From JBDTCS01 sp039923455 (lineage in GTDB: Bacteria > Bacteroidota > Ignavibacteria > Palsa-1295), in the NCBI GenBank assembly GCA_039923455.1, contig JBDTCS010000155.1:1-25143 (forward strand): a stretch of 25,143 bases of DNA, given 5' to 3'. Below, piece after piece: positions 6,831-15,881 of the stretch (position 1 is its first letter; every line of letters begins with the position of its first letter). The notes below the pieces were generated by a model. It saw nothing but the letters and a program-made list of their open reading frames with translations. It did no database searches and was not told the origin of the DNA. The translations under genes were made by a program, and so were the position numbers.

Positions 6831-7559
6831 ATGATTAGATCTCAGAAGGAATTAAGCGAGGCCAAACATCCGACACAGGGCTTGTCCCAAACGGATAAGT
6901 TAGTTCTGCGCTATTCTCAGGCTCGTGATTGGACGCAAGGTAATCAGAAGACGCTGGGCATCATTGCCGTTGTTGTTCTTTTGGCGGTTGCCGGCCTCTT
7001 CTATTATGGTAGCGTCAGCAAGACGAACAACGAACGTGCACTGACGCTCGTCGCTCGTATTGAGCCCGCGTATGTGGCAGGTGATTATCGCCACGCGATC
7101 GATGGCGACCCGACACACCGCATTCAAGGCGAGCCGGTTGTTGGTTTGCGTCAGATTGTTTCGGATTACGGTTCGACAGATGCCGGTAGTGTTGCAGAGC
7201 TGTATCTTGGCAACGCGTACTATTATCTCGGCAAGTACGATAGTGCTCAGACCATGTTCGAGAAAGCCTCGTTCTCAGTTCCGGTAGCGCAAGCATCTTT
7301 GGATGCAGGCAAAGCAGCTATTTATGAACATAAGGGTAACAATGAGGAAGCAGCGAAGTTGTTTCAATCGGCGGTTCATAGAGATGAGCATAATCCGCTG
7401 AATGCTGATTACACATTGTCAGCTGCTCGTGACTTGCAACAGGCCGGCAAAAAAGACGAAGCTGTGAAGTTGTACAAAGATCTTTTAGAGAAATATCCCG
7501 GCACGCAGTTCGATGATGCTGCGAAGCGGGCACTCATGGAGATGAACATTCCAACATAG
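6831..7559 (+). CDS. Membrane-anchored tetratricopeptide-repeat protein
   Basis: A 242-residue protein with a charged N-terminal stretch of about 42 residues, one membrane segment (about residues 43-61, IIAVVVLLAVAGLFYYG), and a C-terminal domain of tetratricopeptide-type repeats. Repeat cores are visible in AELYLGNAYYYLGKYDSAQ (about residue 120), a following repeat with YEHKGNNEEAAKLFQSA, and a last one with QQAGKKDEAVKLYKDLLEKYP. Topology and size resemble YfgM-like proteins, whose TPR part lies in the periplasm and helps secreted proteins near SecYEG. That role would suit a locus followed by five exported proteins but is not proven. No ribosome site is evident before the ATG. The gene lies between the tRNA and the giant exported gene. 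Confidence 0.78.
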   Translation: MIRSQKELSEAKHPTQGLSQTDKLVLRYSQARDWTQGNQKTLGIIAVVVLLAVAGLFYYGSVSKTNNERALTLVARIEPAYVAGDYRHAIDGDPTHRIQGEPVVGLRQIVSDYGSTDAGSVAELYLGNAYYYLGKYDSAQTMFEKASFSVPVAQASLDAGKAAIYEHKGNNEEAAKLFQSAVHRDEHNPLNADYTLSAARDLQQAGKKDEAVKLYKDLLEKYPGTQFDDAAKRALMEMNIPT

Positions 7560-7934
7560 GATTACCTATTGTTGCAGAGTGTTCGTCGTTCCGCGTTAAG
7601 ATCTTCTATAGAAAGGCTAACGCTAATGAGATACGGTGTTCGTAAAAGTTGTGAATTAGTTTTATAGAGTGTTTTGAAAACAGCTTCTCGAGAGAAGCAT
7701 CGTACAAGTGGTAATCATTTGTGCAGTACGACTTTCGAGAATTATAGTAGTAGTAACATAACGTGGGTCCATATACAACTGGATATGCAATTCATTGAAA
7801 CAATCTCTTCGCCAACAACGCCGGCTTCTAACCGAGTCGGTAGCGTGGGTGGACGGGATCAAGAAAGTTGTTCACCGATCCTGGGCGGGCGCTCTTTAAG
7901 CGAGCGTGCGTCCTTCATCTCTAAGGGAGGCAAT
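7560..7934 (+). other. Leader region of the giant exported gene
   Basis: 375 bp lie between the TPR gene and the giant gene. The reading frame is open through much of it, from a TTG at 7674. However, the true start is the ATG at 7935, because a strong GGGAGG ribosome site and a complete signal peptide begin there. The region contains a 7-bp hairpin GCTTCTC-GA-GAGAAGC (7683-7698), a candidate promoter at 7719-7748 and a GC-rich stretch near 7885-7910. The transcript would have a 5' leader of roughly 180 bases. No known riboswitch was recognised. Confidence 0.55.
7719..7748 (+). promoter_or_regulatory. Candidate promoter of the giant exported gene
   Basis: TTGTGC (7719-7724) and TATAGT (7743-7748) are spaced by 18 bp. 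The -35 hexamer is identical to that proposed for the tRNA-Arg promoter. This is the best sigma70-like pair seen in the gap, but FCB bacteria often use different promoter consensus sequences. Confidence 0.35.
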
Positions 7935-10900
7935 ATGCAGCGGTTCTTGATCGCGCTCTTGCTGTGTCTTGGGCTAGTTTCCCTTGCGGGGAACGCCGAA
8001 GCGCAGTACACGAAAGTAGTGAGTGGTTATCTCACGCCAGGACAGACCAACGTATTCTATCCAAGAGTACCTGGTAATACTGCGCTTGATACCATTTACA
8101 TCATCTCTGGCTCGTACAGTGTCTCGGGTACACTTAGCATCCAACAAGGTGCTGAGATCCGCTTCCTGCCGAACAGCCGAATCGTCGATTCAGCTGGTGG
8201 CAAGATTATCGCAAACGGCTTTGCCGGTCTTGCGAAGCAGATCACGTTCCGTGGCCAGCCCGTCAACGCCAATTCTATTGAATGGGGACATTTCCTCGTT
8301 CTACCTGGTGCCGACTCTGTGTTTTTCGCGAACTGTAAGTTCGTCAACTTCCGTAAGTTGAACACGGTCGACAACAAGTACATCTATGGCGTGACGAGCA
8401 CTGCACTTACAAATTCGAACGAGATCATGCGTGTCTCGAACGGTACTGGTGCAGTCATGACGACCTTCTCTGCGAAGACGTATCTATATGACATTGTCGT
8501 CGATAGTTGCTTGGCAATGTATCGTGGCGGTGCGTTTGCATTCTTGCAAGCCCCGGCACTTTCCTATTTCCCTGCTGACGACGGTCGTCTTGCACTGGCT
8601 AACAGTCAGGTTCGCAGACTTCTTATCCGTGATACCCGCGTCGAGAACACCGATGCTGTTGGTGGCGGCCTCTGGAATGCTACAAATGCATTCGGTGGTG
8701 CTATCTACACATCTGCTCGTATCGGTGCTACAACAGGAAATTTTGTAACGACTTTCCTCGGTAATCGTCCGGGACCGTTCTTTACTGCGGCACAGGACAC
8801 CATGATCTTCGAGCGTTGCGTTGCAGCGAACGATATCGCTGGTGCTGCTGAGTTTGCTCGCGGTGGTGCGATCTATTCCGGTCAATACACAGCGCTCATT
8901 GCTTCGCAGATCGCTTGTAATACCGACAGCGCTGTTGCTAAACAGGGTGACGCAAATGCATGGGGCGGTGCTATCGCAGTCAGTGCGACCTCCGGTAACC
9001 CATTCTTCCTTGCTCCTCCTGCTTTCGGATTTGATCACCTTCCGGGTCTTGCGATCCTGAAGCGCGCTGCGTTCAACCAGTGCGTTGCCGGTTACGGCGG
9101 TGCTATCCATGGCGACTTCAGCGGAATCACCGGACCTGCTTTGAATATTGATGCAGAAAACATCAATCCTTCTACAGGGATCCGCGATTCAGGTCTTATT
9201 GCCTTTAATGGTAACGTAGCATACATCGAAGGTGGAGCAATCTATCAACAATGGTATACCTACATTACTGGTTACCTTGCACCGAAAGTTGGTGTGCTTG
9301 GTCAGCCGGACTTCCGTCAGATCGAGCTTCGTGTGAAGTTCGTCAATAACGTTGCTGGTATCGGCGGTGGAAGTATCTTCCTCAGCTCATCCAACGGTAA
9401 CGGAAGTAACAATCCTGATATTCAGAGTCGCCGCGTATGGCACGAGCAGAACTCGGTTAACCCGAGAGATTCTCGCGTCAATCGTCCGGCTTCAGCTTTG
9501 AACGTCATTGGTGGTGGCGCAGAGTATGTTGGTCTTCGCGATAGCTGCTTTGCTGTCGAGTACCATAACAACTTCGTCATCGGTGGTAATGGTGGTGCGG
9601 TACACATGAATGCCCCACAGGGTGTTTCTCCGTTCGGCATCAACCGTTACTTCGCAAGTGACAAGTTCAATGCATCGAACGTACAGATCGCTCCGCTTCC
9701 ATACGATCCACGTGAGTTGACTCGCTTCTGCGATAACCACGCGTATCTTGGTACGACAGCAGATTCCGGTGCGCTCTTCTTCAAAGAAGGACGTGGCGGT
9801 GCATTGTACATCAATATTTCCAACAAGACGAATACACCGATCGCTCAGGATAGCGTGATCTTCTCTCGTGTACGCATGGAGAAGAACGTTGCTTTTACTG
9901 GCTCGGCTATCTATTCGGATAACTATGATCTCCATCTCGTAAGCAACCTCACGTTGATTGCAAACAATCACACAACGTCAGGTTATAGCGCTACAACGGA
10001 TCTCGAAGGACTTGGAAACAATCCTGGTGATTCCAATGCTGGCGCAACGCTTTGGGGACAGTATGAAGGTTCGCTCCCGTCGTATGAGACAAACTCACGC
10101 GGTAATGCGATCTATGATAACACTGCTCGCTATATCATTCGTCTGCCACGCAGCTATGGTGTCGGATTTGGTGGAACAGATACGATCCGTGGTAACTTCT
10201 GGGGCGAAACCGGTCCAGATATTATCACAGTACTTCCTTCAGGAGCTTTGCAGCGTACGTTCTTCCTTGACTTCTATCGTACGGGATGCATCTCGAACGT
10301 ATATGAGCAGAACCGCTCGCCACAACAGTCGTATACTGCGATCGCAGTTGGTGCTGTTCCGGATACACTCCTCATGGAAGGTCGTGTGTACGACATCTAT
10401 GACAAGGGTACCGACATCAAGACAGCTGATTACAACAATCGCCGTCTTGCACCAGCAGAAGATTTTGCACTCGGACTTCCTACCGATCTCGGTTTTGCTA
10501 ACGCAAACTTGAGCATCGATCACCATGGTCTTCACCGCTTCACTCGTAACATCTTTGATACGAATGCAGTCTATGTGAACAAGATCATGGGTTACCAGGC
10601 AGAGTTTGTCGGACCACATCCGATCGGTTATCCCCTGTTCTTGCAGGCGGACGTCGATCCTGCGGACATCAACCGCGATATGTGCGCTCGTAACTACTCA
10701 ACCCTGTTCGTCATCAATACCACTACGAACGAGTTCGTCCGTGTAAATGCAAAAGAAACTTCGGTTGATGATGCAGTTGCAACGGTACACAAGTATCGTG
10801 GTCGTTTGGATTTCGTACCGGATTCTTCTGTCGTTTCGCGTCACGCTCCGCAGCGCGCTAAGGTCCTCTGGACGCTTTCGCTCCTGCGCCCACTTGCTCC

Positions 10901-13766
10901 GACCTTCGCTGAAATTCAGCGCGCTTCGAAGCTCGAGGATAGTGCTGCACTTGACGGACGTCTCTATAAGCTCGACCCAAGCCAGTACATGGGTGCCGGT
11001 GCAGATTCCGTTTGCACACAGGGTATCAATGCTACTGCTACGTGGTATGCAGGTGAGCGTTATCACACACTTCCAGTTCGTCCGGGAGATAACATCCTTG
11101 TTATCAGTCGCACACAGCTTTGGAAGTATGGCGCAGCCGGTGCTATCAACCGTGGCTTGCAGTTCAAGATCGGTGATGTACTCGCTCCGCAGTACGCTTC
11201 GGATATCGTGACGTTGCAGAACGATCCGATCAACCCGAATCGTCGCTTCCTCCGTGAGGATGAGAATTATGATAGCCGCGATCCAGGACACATCTTGTTC
11301 CGTATCGCTGGTTATGACATCAATAGCTTCTATGATCCGCGCTACTTGTTCGCACCGAACAACTACACGCAGTTGAAGTTTGATGTTAAGATCAATGGTG
11401 ATTCGAACAACACGCGTCTCAATTGGTGGTTGAATGCTGACACCCTGTTCAATCAGAATGTCGGTGGTTCAAACGGTTATGTGCTCTTGAAGGGACAGCC
11501 ACACAATCCGGACGTTGTTCCGAGTGGTGAAGGCGTCACAGTGAAGATCACGAACTTCCCACCGAACTTCAATTCCGAAAGCGGTATCATCCGTCACGGA
11601 TTTGATCTCGGCCCGGATAGCTCGAATCTTTCTATGTGGACATTCCCTCCGTTCATGAATTGCCCTACGGGCTTCCAGACGGATACCCTTTGCGTACGTT
11701 CAACTTCGCAGAGCTACACATTCCGCATCTTCGTACAGGATAGTCTTCCAGTGTTCACCAGCTCGCCTTCATTGGCTTGCGCGGCGAACTTGACAGATTC
11801 CTTGCGCTATTCTTATGATGTGCAGACTGACGACGAATCAGAAGATTCATCTGCTGCTGCCATCACAGGAATCTGGGCTGCGAAAGATCCGGTCAATAAC
11901 AGACCTTGGGATTTCCGCTACGGCCGTACATCCTATAAGTTCTTGGTTCGTCCGGAATGGTTGCGTTTGGCAGAAGCTAATCCAAACTTCATTACGAAGG
12001 GCCAGATTAACGTCCGCATCGCTGCTGCAACAGTGCTTCCAATGTTGACACCAACACCTCAGGTGAATGGTGAATTGAATCTCGATACAATCGTCGCAGT
12101 GCAAGCTGATGACGGTCACACGGGACTCTCAACACAAAGATGGCGCTTGCCGGTTAACGTTGAGCCACACATCATCACGGATACACTTCCGTGGGCGAAG
12201 GAAGATGTTGATTACAGCATCGACTTCCACGATCCGAACAACGTACCTCAGATCAAGATCTTTGATGCAAACTTCGGTGACTTCCACACGTACCACTTGG
12301 TTTACAAGGGCACGGGCGAGACAGTCTATCGTGACGCACACTATAAGACAGGTAAGGATTCTTTGATCGGTCACACACCACTCTGGTTGAAGATCGATCC
12401 GACATCCGGCGTACTCACGGGTACACCTACTGTTACCGACGCTCCTCACACTCGTTTCGCGAGCTGTGGCGGACCGGATACAGTTACGGTTGTCGTGCAG
12501 GATCAATGCGGTCTGACGGCTTGGAAGAGCTTTGATCTCAATGTAGATTCGACAAACCACGTCCCTGGATTCCTTCGCGGACCACGTACGATCTGCGTAC
12601 TTAACAAGCAGGCTTTCTGCGATAGCATTTTGGTACACGATCGTGATCTGCTCCGTCTCGGTAATTGCACCGATACCTTGCACCTCACGGCGCTCAATGC
12701 TAACTTGGCACCTGACACAGCTTGGACAGTAACTCCAAATGTCATCGGTGGTACAACGAACGATACACAGCTCGTCAAGATCTGCGGTAAGTTCAACCTC
12801 GATGATACCTATTGGAGCCAGAATCCTCCGACACCGCAGTTCATCAGAATCGCTGTGGTCGATAAGGCTGGTCATACGGATACAATTGCGTATCGCGTCT
12901 ATGTTGGTGACCAACCGACCTTCGAGTGCGCAATCTATGTATCGAATATTGGTACATCTGTTCACCCGACTGATCTACAACGCCTTTGCTTCGGTGCAGG
13001 TCGCTTTGGATCGGATTCGCTCGACATTCGCTATTGCGAGTTCGAAATTCCACCGCCACCGGTTAACTCTGTATTCGATTCACGTTGGGAGCTCCCGATC
13101 GGTGGATCAATCAAGGGTACCTTGCTCGACATTCGTCGCGATACAGCTCAGTTCTCTATCGTGACCTGGCAGTTCCGCTTCCAGTCGGGTGATGAGGGTG
13201 GTACATTCTTATTCCCAGTACACATTTGCTGGAGACCTTCTTGCCTCGATAAGGGTAATACGGGTACATTCCAAGGTAGCTTCTTCTTGCAGGATCCATT
13301 CGATCCTACAGAGTTCAACATCAACATGAACACAGGTATTGGACCAGTCAACCCGAGCTTCTATACGCTCATGAAGGTTGGTACCGACTCCTTGTGCTTG
13401 GAGATCAGAAACGTCAAGTTGGAAAATGCACGCATTGTCTTCGTACCAACGAAGCTCCTTGCTGTCGGCAAGAATCCATCTTCGGCGAAGGAGTTTGCTC
13501 TTGAGCAGAACTATCCGAACCCGTTCAATCCTTCGACCACGCTCAACTTCACAGTTGCGCACAAGTCGGATGTGAGAATCGAGATCTATGATGTCAAGGG
13601 TGCAATTGTACGTACGCTTGTTCACGAGTCGTTGGACGCTGGTTCCTACCCGATCACCTGGGATGGTGCGGATGCAGCCGGTAACGTCGTGCCAAGTGGT
13701 ACCTATGTCGCCAAGATGACGGCTGGTACATTTACTTCATCGGTCAAGATGACCTTGAAGAAATAA
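7935..13766 (+). CDS. Giant Pmp-like repeat protein with T9SS sorting domain
   Basis: A 1943-residue exported protein. The start is set by GGGAGG (7925-7930) four bases before the ATG, and by a signal peptide with cleavage after AEA (residue 23). Residues about 190-660 carry about eleven glycine-rich turns of the GGAI type (GGAFAF, GGAIYTS, GGAIYSG, GGAIAVS, GGAIHGD, GGAIYQQ, GGGSIFLS, GGAVHMN, GGALYIN and others). Several follow an F-x-x-N or F-x-x-C motif, as in chlamydial polymorphic membrane proteins, and predict a right-handed beta-helix. Near residue 1480, LWLKIDPTSGVLTGTP marks a putative Ig-like domain. Residues about 1668-1840 match a domain shared with two neighbours. The tail from about 1851 begins FALEQNYPNPFNPS and ends SSVKMTLKK, a type IX sorting domain. 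About 25 cysteines are spread through the mature chain. No enzyme motif was found; an adhesive or structural surface role is inferred. Confidence 0.88.
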   Translation: MQRFLIALLLCLGLVSLAGNAEAQYTKVVSGYLTPGQTNVFYPRVPGNTALDTIYIISGSYSVSGTLSIQQGAEIRFLPNSRIVDSAGGKIIANGFAGLAKQITFRGQPVNANSIEWGHFLVLPGADSVFFANCKFVNFRKLNTVDNKYIYGVTSTALTNSNEIMRVSNGTGAVMTTFSAKTYLYDIVVDSCLAMYRGGAFAFLQAPALSYFPADDGRLALANSQVRRLLIRDTRVENTDAVGGGLWNATNAFGGAIYTSARIGATTGNFVTTFLGNRPGPFFTAAQDTMIFERCVAANDIAGAAEFARGGAIYSGQYTALIASQIACNTDSAVAKQGDANAWGGAIAVSATSGNPFFLAPPAFGFDHLPGLAILKRAAFNQCVAGYGGAIHGDFSGITGPALNIDAENINPSTGIRDSGLIAFNGNVAYIEGGAIYQQWYTYITGYLAPKVGVLGQPDFRQIELRVKFVNNVAGIGGGSIFLSSSNGNGSNNPDIQSRRVWHEQNSVNPRDSRVNRPASALNVIGGGAEYVGLRDSCFAVEYHNNFVIGGNGGAVHMNAPQGVSPFGINRYFASDKFNASNVQIAPLPYDPRELTRFCDNHAYLGTTADSGALFFKEGRGGALYINISNKTNTPIAQDSVIFSRVRMEKNVAFTGSAIYSDNYDLHLVSNLTLIANNHTTSGYSATTDLEGLGNNPGDSNAGATLWGQYEGSLPSYETNSRGNAIYDNTARYIIRLPRSYGVGFGGTDTIRGNFWGETGPDIITVLPSGALQRTFFLDFYRTGCISNVYEQNRSPQQSYTAIAVGAVPDTLLMEGRVYDIYDKGTDIKTADYNNRRLAPAEDFALGLPTDLGFANANLSIDHHGLHRFTRNIFDTNAVYVNKIMGYQAEFVGPHPIGYPLFLQADVDPADINRDMCARNYSTLFVINTTTNEFVRVNAKETSVDDAVATVHKYRGRLDFVPDSSVVSRHAPQRAKVLWTLSLLRPLAPTFAEIQRASKLEDSAALDGRLYKLDPSQYMGAGADSVCTQGINATATWYAGERYHTLPVRPGDNILVISRTQLWKYGAAGAINRGLQFKIGDVLAPQYASDIVTLQNDPINPNRRFLREDENYDSRDPGHILFRIAGYDINSFYDPRYLFAPNNYTQLKFDVKINGDSNNTRLNWWLNADTLFNQNVGGSNGYVLLKGQPHNPDVVPSGEGVTVKITNFPPNFNSESGIIRHGFDLGPDSSNLSMWTFPPFMNCPTGFQTDTLCVRSTSQSYTFRIFVQDSLPVFTSSPSLACAANLTDSLRYSYDVQTDDESEDSSAAAITGIWAAKDPVNNRPWDFRYGRTSYKFLVRPEWLRLAEANPNFITKGQINVRIAAATVLPMLTPTPQVNGELNLDTIVAVQADDGHTGLSTQRWRLPVNVEPHIITDTLPWAKEDVDYSIDFHDPNNVPQIKIFDANFGDFHTYHLVYKGTGETVYRDAHYKTGKDSLIGHTPLWLKIDPTSGVLTGTPTVTDAPHTRFASCGGPDTVTVVVQDQCGLTAWKSFDLNVDSTNHVPGFLRGPRTICVLNKQAFCDSILVHDRDLLRLGNCTDTLHLTALNANLAPDTAWTVTPNVIGGTTNDTQLVKICGKFNLDDTYWSQNPPTPQFIRIAVVDKAGHTDTIAYRVYVGDQPTFECAIYVSNIGTSVHPTDLQRLCFGAGRFGSDSLDIRYCEFEIPPPPVNSVFDSRWELPIGGSIKGTLLDIRRDTAQFSIVTWQFRFQSGDEGGTFLFPVHICWRPSCLDKGNTGTFQGSFFLQDPFDPTEFNINMNTGIGPVNPSFYTLMKVGTDSLCLEIRNVKLENARIVFVPTKLLAVGKNPSSAKEFALEQNYPNPFNPSTTLNFTVAHKSDVRIEIYDVKGAIVRTLVHESLDAGSYPITWDGADAAGNVVPSGTYVAKMTAGTFTSSVKMTLKK

Positions 13767-13784
13767 ATAAAGTCTATGCTCAAA

Positions 13785-13811
13785 GGGCCTTCTCTACAAT
13801 AGAGAAGGCCC
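13785..13811 (+). terminator. Perfect 12-bp hairpin after the giant gene
   Basis: GGGCCTTCTCTA and TAGAGAAGGCCC pair perfectly around the loop CAA, starting 19 bases after the stop codon. No T tract follows (CAAGAGTAAAC). It may be a terminator of a type not needing a long U tract, or an mRNA 3' stabiliser separating the giant gene from the next gene. Confidence 0.7.
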
Positions 13812-13900
13812 CAAGAGTAAACTTTTCAGAGTACCACAAATTAGTGCTCAGCAATAAAGTGTTAAAACGAATTACAACTCTCTATAGGAGAACGAATCCC

Positions 13901-15823
13901 ATGAAACTGCGTCAACGAATTTTGATCGTTGCTTGCGTAATCGCGCTGGGAGCTTTTGCCGGAGTCGAGAAGAGTCAGGCACAAATATGGGCTAATTACG
14001 ATTGCCATATTGTGAACATCTTCTTTAACCCGCTTGCTTCTGCTAAGCTGTTGCCTGTCTCCAGCTTTGTCGATTTCGCTGGTAACCCCGACCCGGACGA
14101 CGGCATGTATAATGACGATCCTACCGGCTTCTCATTTGATTATAACGGTAACACCTATAACTCAGTGAATATCTGCGTTAACGGTTTTATCACGATCGGC
14201 CACAGGCCGCCATCAGTCATCACGAATGACAATACATTCTTGTTCGAGGCGAATAACCCGAACAATACTATTGCGCCATTCTTTGGTGATCACTTCTATC
14301 GTACATTGGAAGCGGGTTACCGCCCATCACGTATTCAGACCGAGATCGATGCTGTTCCGGATCCGAATCCGAATGCTTGCGGTATTCTTCCAATGCTCCA
14401 CACGTATACTGTGGAATGGAAAGATCTGAATATCAACGATAAGACGAATCCTAACTCGATCGCAACCTTCCAGGTACTCATTGTTGAGAATCCGATGGCT
14501 AACGATTGTGCGGTTCCGGATCATCGTGCGATCATCCAGTTCCAGTACGGTTCAATCGGTAACGTTGGTACGGTAGTCACACAGGGTGCTACAGTTGGTA
14601 TTGAAGATTCTACGGGTACATCCCACATGAATGGTCTTTACCCAACTTCGCTTGCTGGTGGTGATTCCACACGTCTCAGTAAAACCGCTCGTACGAGCTG
14701 CTGGCCGCCGGCAACATGCTTGCCAGGTCGTGCTATCGAGTTCGGACCGATCGGCGTCTCCACACTGAATCAGTGGGGTGATGGCGACGTAACACTCGAT
14801 CAGATCAACAACCCGAACGCAACCGTTCGTGCAAATCAAAATCTCTTTGTAACCTTGGCTGACGCAGACAAGATCTTGCGTTCACGTACACAGGTTTCCG
14901 GTGGTTCTAATTTGTACTTCGGTACACTCGATAGCGTCGAAGGCCGCGAGGCTTTCCATGGTGATGCGAACCACAATGGTCGGTACACAAATCCGAACCA
15001 TCCTGGTTTCTTCTTCTATCGCGCAACGTCTTATGATGCCGCATACATTCTGCTGTATCTCGCTGCAAAGCTTCCAGTGCTTCCGTGGCCTGATCCACTT
15101 CCTGCTCCGCCATATAAGTCGACGCAGGTCGGTGGTACAAACGTCTCTGGTGTTTCCATCGATGTGAACAACGGACGTTTGGTCGGTAACACCTATAGCG
15201 TTCCTGTCGTACTTCGCGGTTCGGTCAATGGCGCACTTAGCGTCGAGGCTGTCGTGAAGAGCGCAGACGAAAGCGCATTGCAGTTCATCGGTACACGTGC
15301 ACCGAAGGGTGCAGGTTCGATGATGTATTCCAATGGTAAGAATGGCGCATTCGTACTCGCTACATCTGGCGTATACAGTGATGGTGACATTCTTGGATAC
15401 TTGGAATTCAACGTCGGCGCTCGTCGTACGACTTCGATCGAACTTCAGCAAGTTGCGATCAACGATGAGTCCTTTGCCGGACCATCGACACTCGTACCGC
15501 TCGCTTCGATGGATGTCAGCGCATCTGCTAACGGCTTCGCAGTCGAGCAGAACGTGCCGAACCCATTCAACATGAGCGAAGCGCAATCGACCTCGATTCG
15601 CTTCACGATGGGTCTATCCGAGAATACCTCGGTTCGTGTGTTCGACATGCTCGGACATGAGATCCGTTCACTTGTTTCCAACGAAGTCTTTACGACAGGC
15701 CCGCACACAGTTGCGTGGGATGGTCGTAACAATGCAGGCTCGCTGGTTGCTAACGGTCTCTATTACTACCAGATCACCTCGCCATCCTTCACACAGACTG
15801 TGAAGATGCAGGTCATCCGCTGA
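13901..15823 (+). CDS. Exported protein with dockerin-like and cohesin-like modules and T9SS tail
   Basis: A 640-residue secreted protein. The ATG at 13901 is preferred over an in-frame GTG at 13844: AGGAG lies ten bases upstream and a clear signal peptide starts there, with cleavage after SQA (residue 27). Residues about 30-270 form a surface-type beta-sandwich with NICVNGFITIG, NNTIAPFFGDHF, YTVEWKDL and IIQFQYGSIG, a pattern I recall from other secreted proteins of this group. Residues about 352-388 (GDANHNGRYT, then SYDAAYILLYLA) resemble one dockerin calcium-binding half with an insertion in the loop. About 418-540 resembles a cohesin-type sandwich (YSVPVVLRGS, ILGYLEFNV). The tail from about 544 (FAVEQNVPNPFN, ending TVKMQVIR) is a T9SS sorting domain. 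The role is probably extracellular assembly or binding; the dockerin call is tentative. Confidence 0.82.
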   Translation: MKLRQRILIVACVIALGAFAGVEKSQAQIWANYDCHIVNIFFNPLASAKLLPVSSFVDFAGNPDPDDGMYNDDPTGFSFDYNGNTYNSVNICVNGFITIGHRPPSVITNDNTFLFEANNPNNTIAPFFGDHFYRTLEAGYRPSRIQTEIDAVPDPNPNACGILPMLHTYTVEWKDLNINDKTNPNSIATFQVLIVENPMANDCAVPDHRAIIQFQYGSIGNVGTVVTQGATVGIEDSTGTSHMNGLYPTSLAGGDSTRLSKTARTSCWPPATCLPGRAIEFGPIGVSTLNQWGDGDVTLDQINNPNATVRANQNLFVTLADADKILRSRTQVSGGSNLYFGTLDSVEGREAFHGDANHNGRYTNPNHPGFFFYRATSYDAAYILLYLAAKLPVLPWPDPLPAPPYKSTQVGGTNVSGVSIDVNNGRLVGNTYSVPVVLRGSVNGALSVEAVVKSADESALQFIGTRAPKGAGSMMYSNGKNGAFVLATSGVYSDGDILGYLEFNVGARRTTSIELQQVAINDESFAGPSTLVPLASMDVSASANGFAVEQNVPNPFNMSEAQSTSIRFTMGLSENTSVRVFDMLGHEIRSLVSNEVFTTGPHTVAWDGRNNAGSLVANGLYYYQITSPSFTQTVKMQVIR

Positions 15824-15837
15824 TCTTCTTAACAATC

Positions 15838-15866
15838 CCCGATCGAGCATAAGCTGCTCGATCGGG
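15838..15866 (+). terminator. Perfect 12-bp hairpin between two exported genes
   Basis: CCCGATCGAGCA and TGCTCGATCGGG pair perfectly around TAAGC. It starts 15 bases after the stop codon and ends 15 bases before the next start codon. No T tract follows. If it terminates, the next gene needs a promoter inside or beyond it, for which there is almost no room, so an attenuating or mRNA-processing role is also possible. Confidence 0.65.
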
Positions 15867-15881
15867 ACTGTTCATTGAAAA

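Noticed and set aside
7674..7934. 87-codon N-terminal extension of the giant exported protein from a TTG
   Set aside because: The internal ATG at 7935 has a GGGAGG ribosome site four bases upstream and begins a complete signal peptide; the extension would bury it.
8520..9920. Glycine-rich repeats considered as a DNA tandem repeat or CRISPR-like array
   Set aside because: Spacing is irregular and the repeats exist only at protein level; DNA copies differ in codons.
12129..12965. Minus-strand frame of 278 codons inside the giant gene
   Set aside because: It is rich in Arg, Ile, Cys and Thr, a codon-bias shadow of the plus-strand gene. The same holds for long antisense frames at 8484-9110, 10698-11291, 14882-15586, 17199-17882 and 19029-19982.
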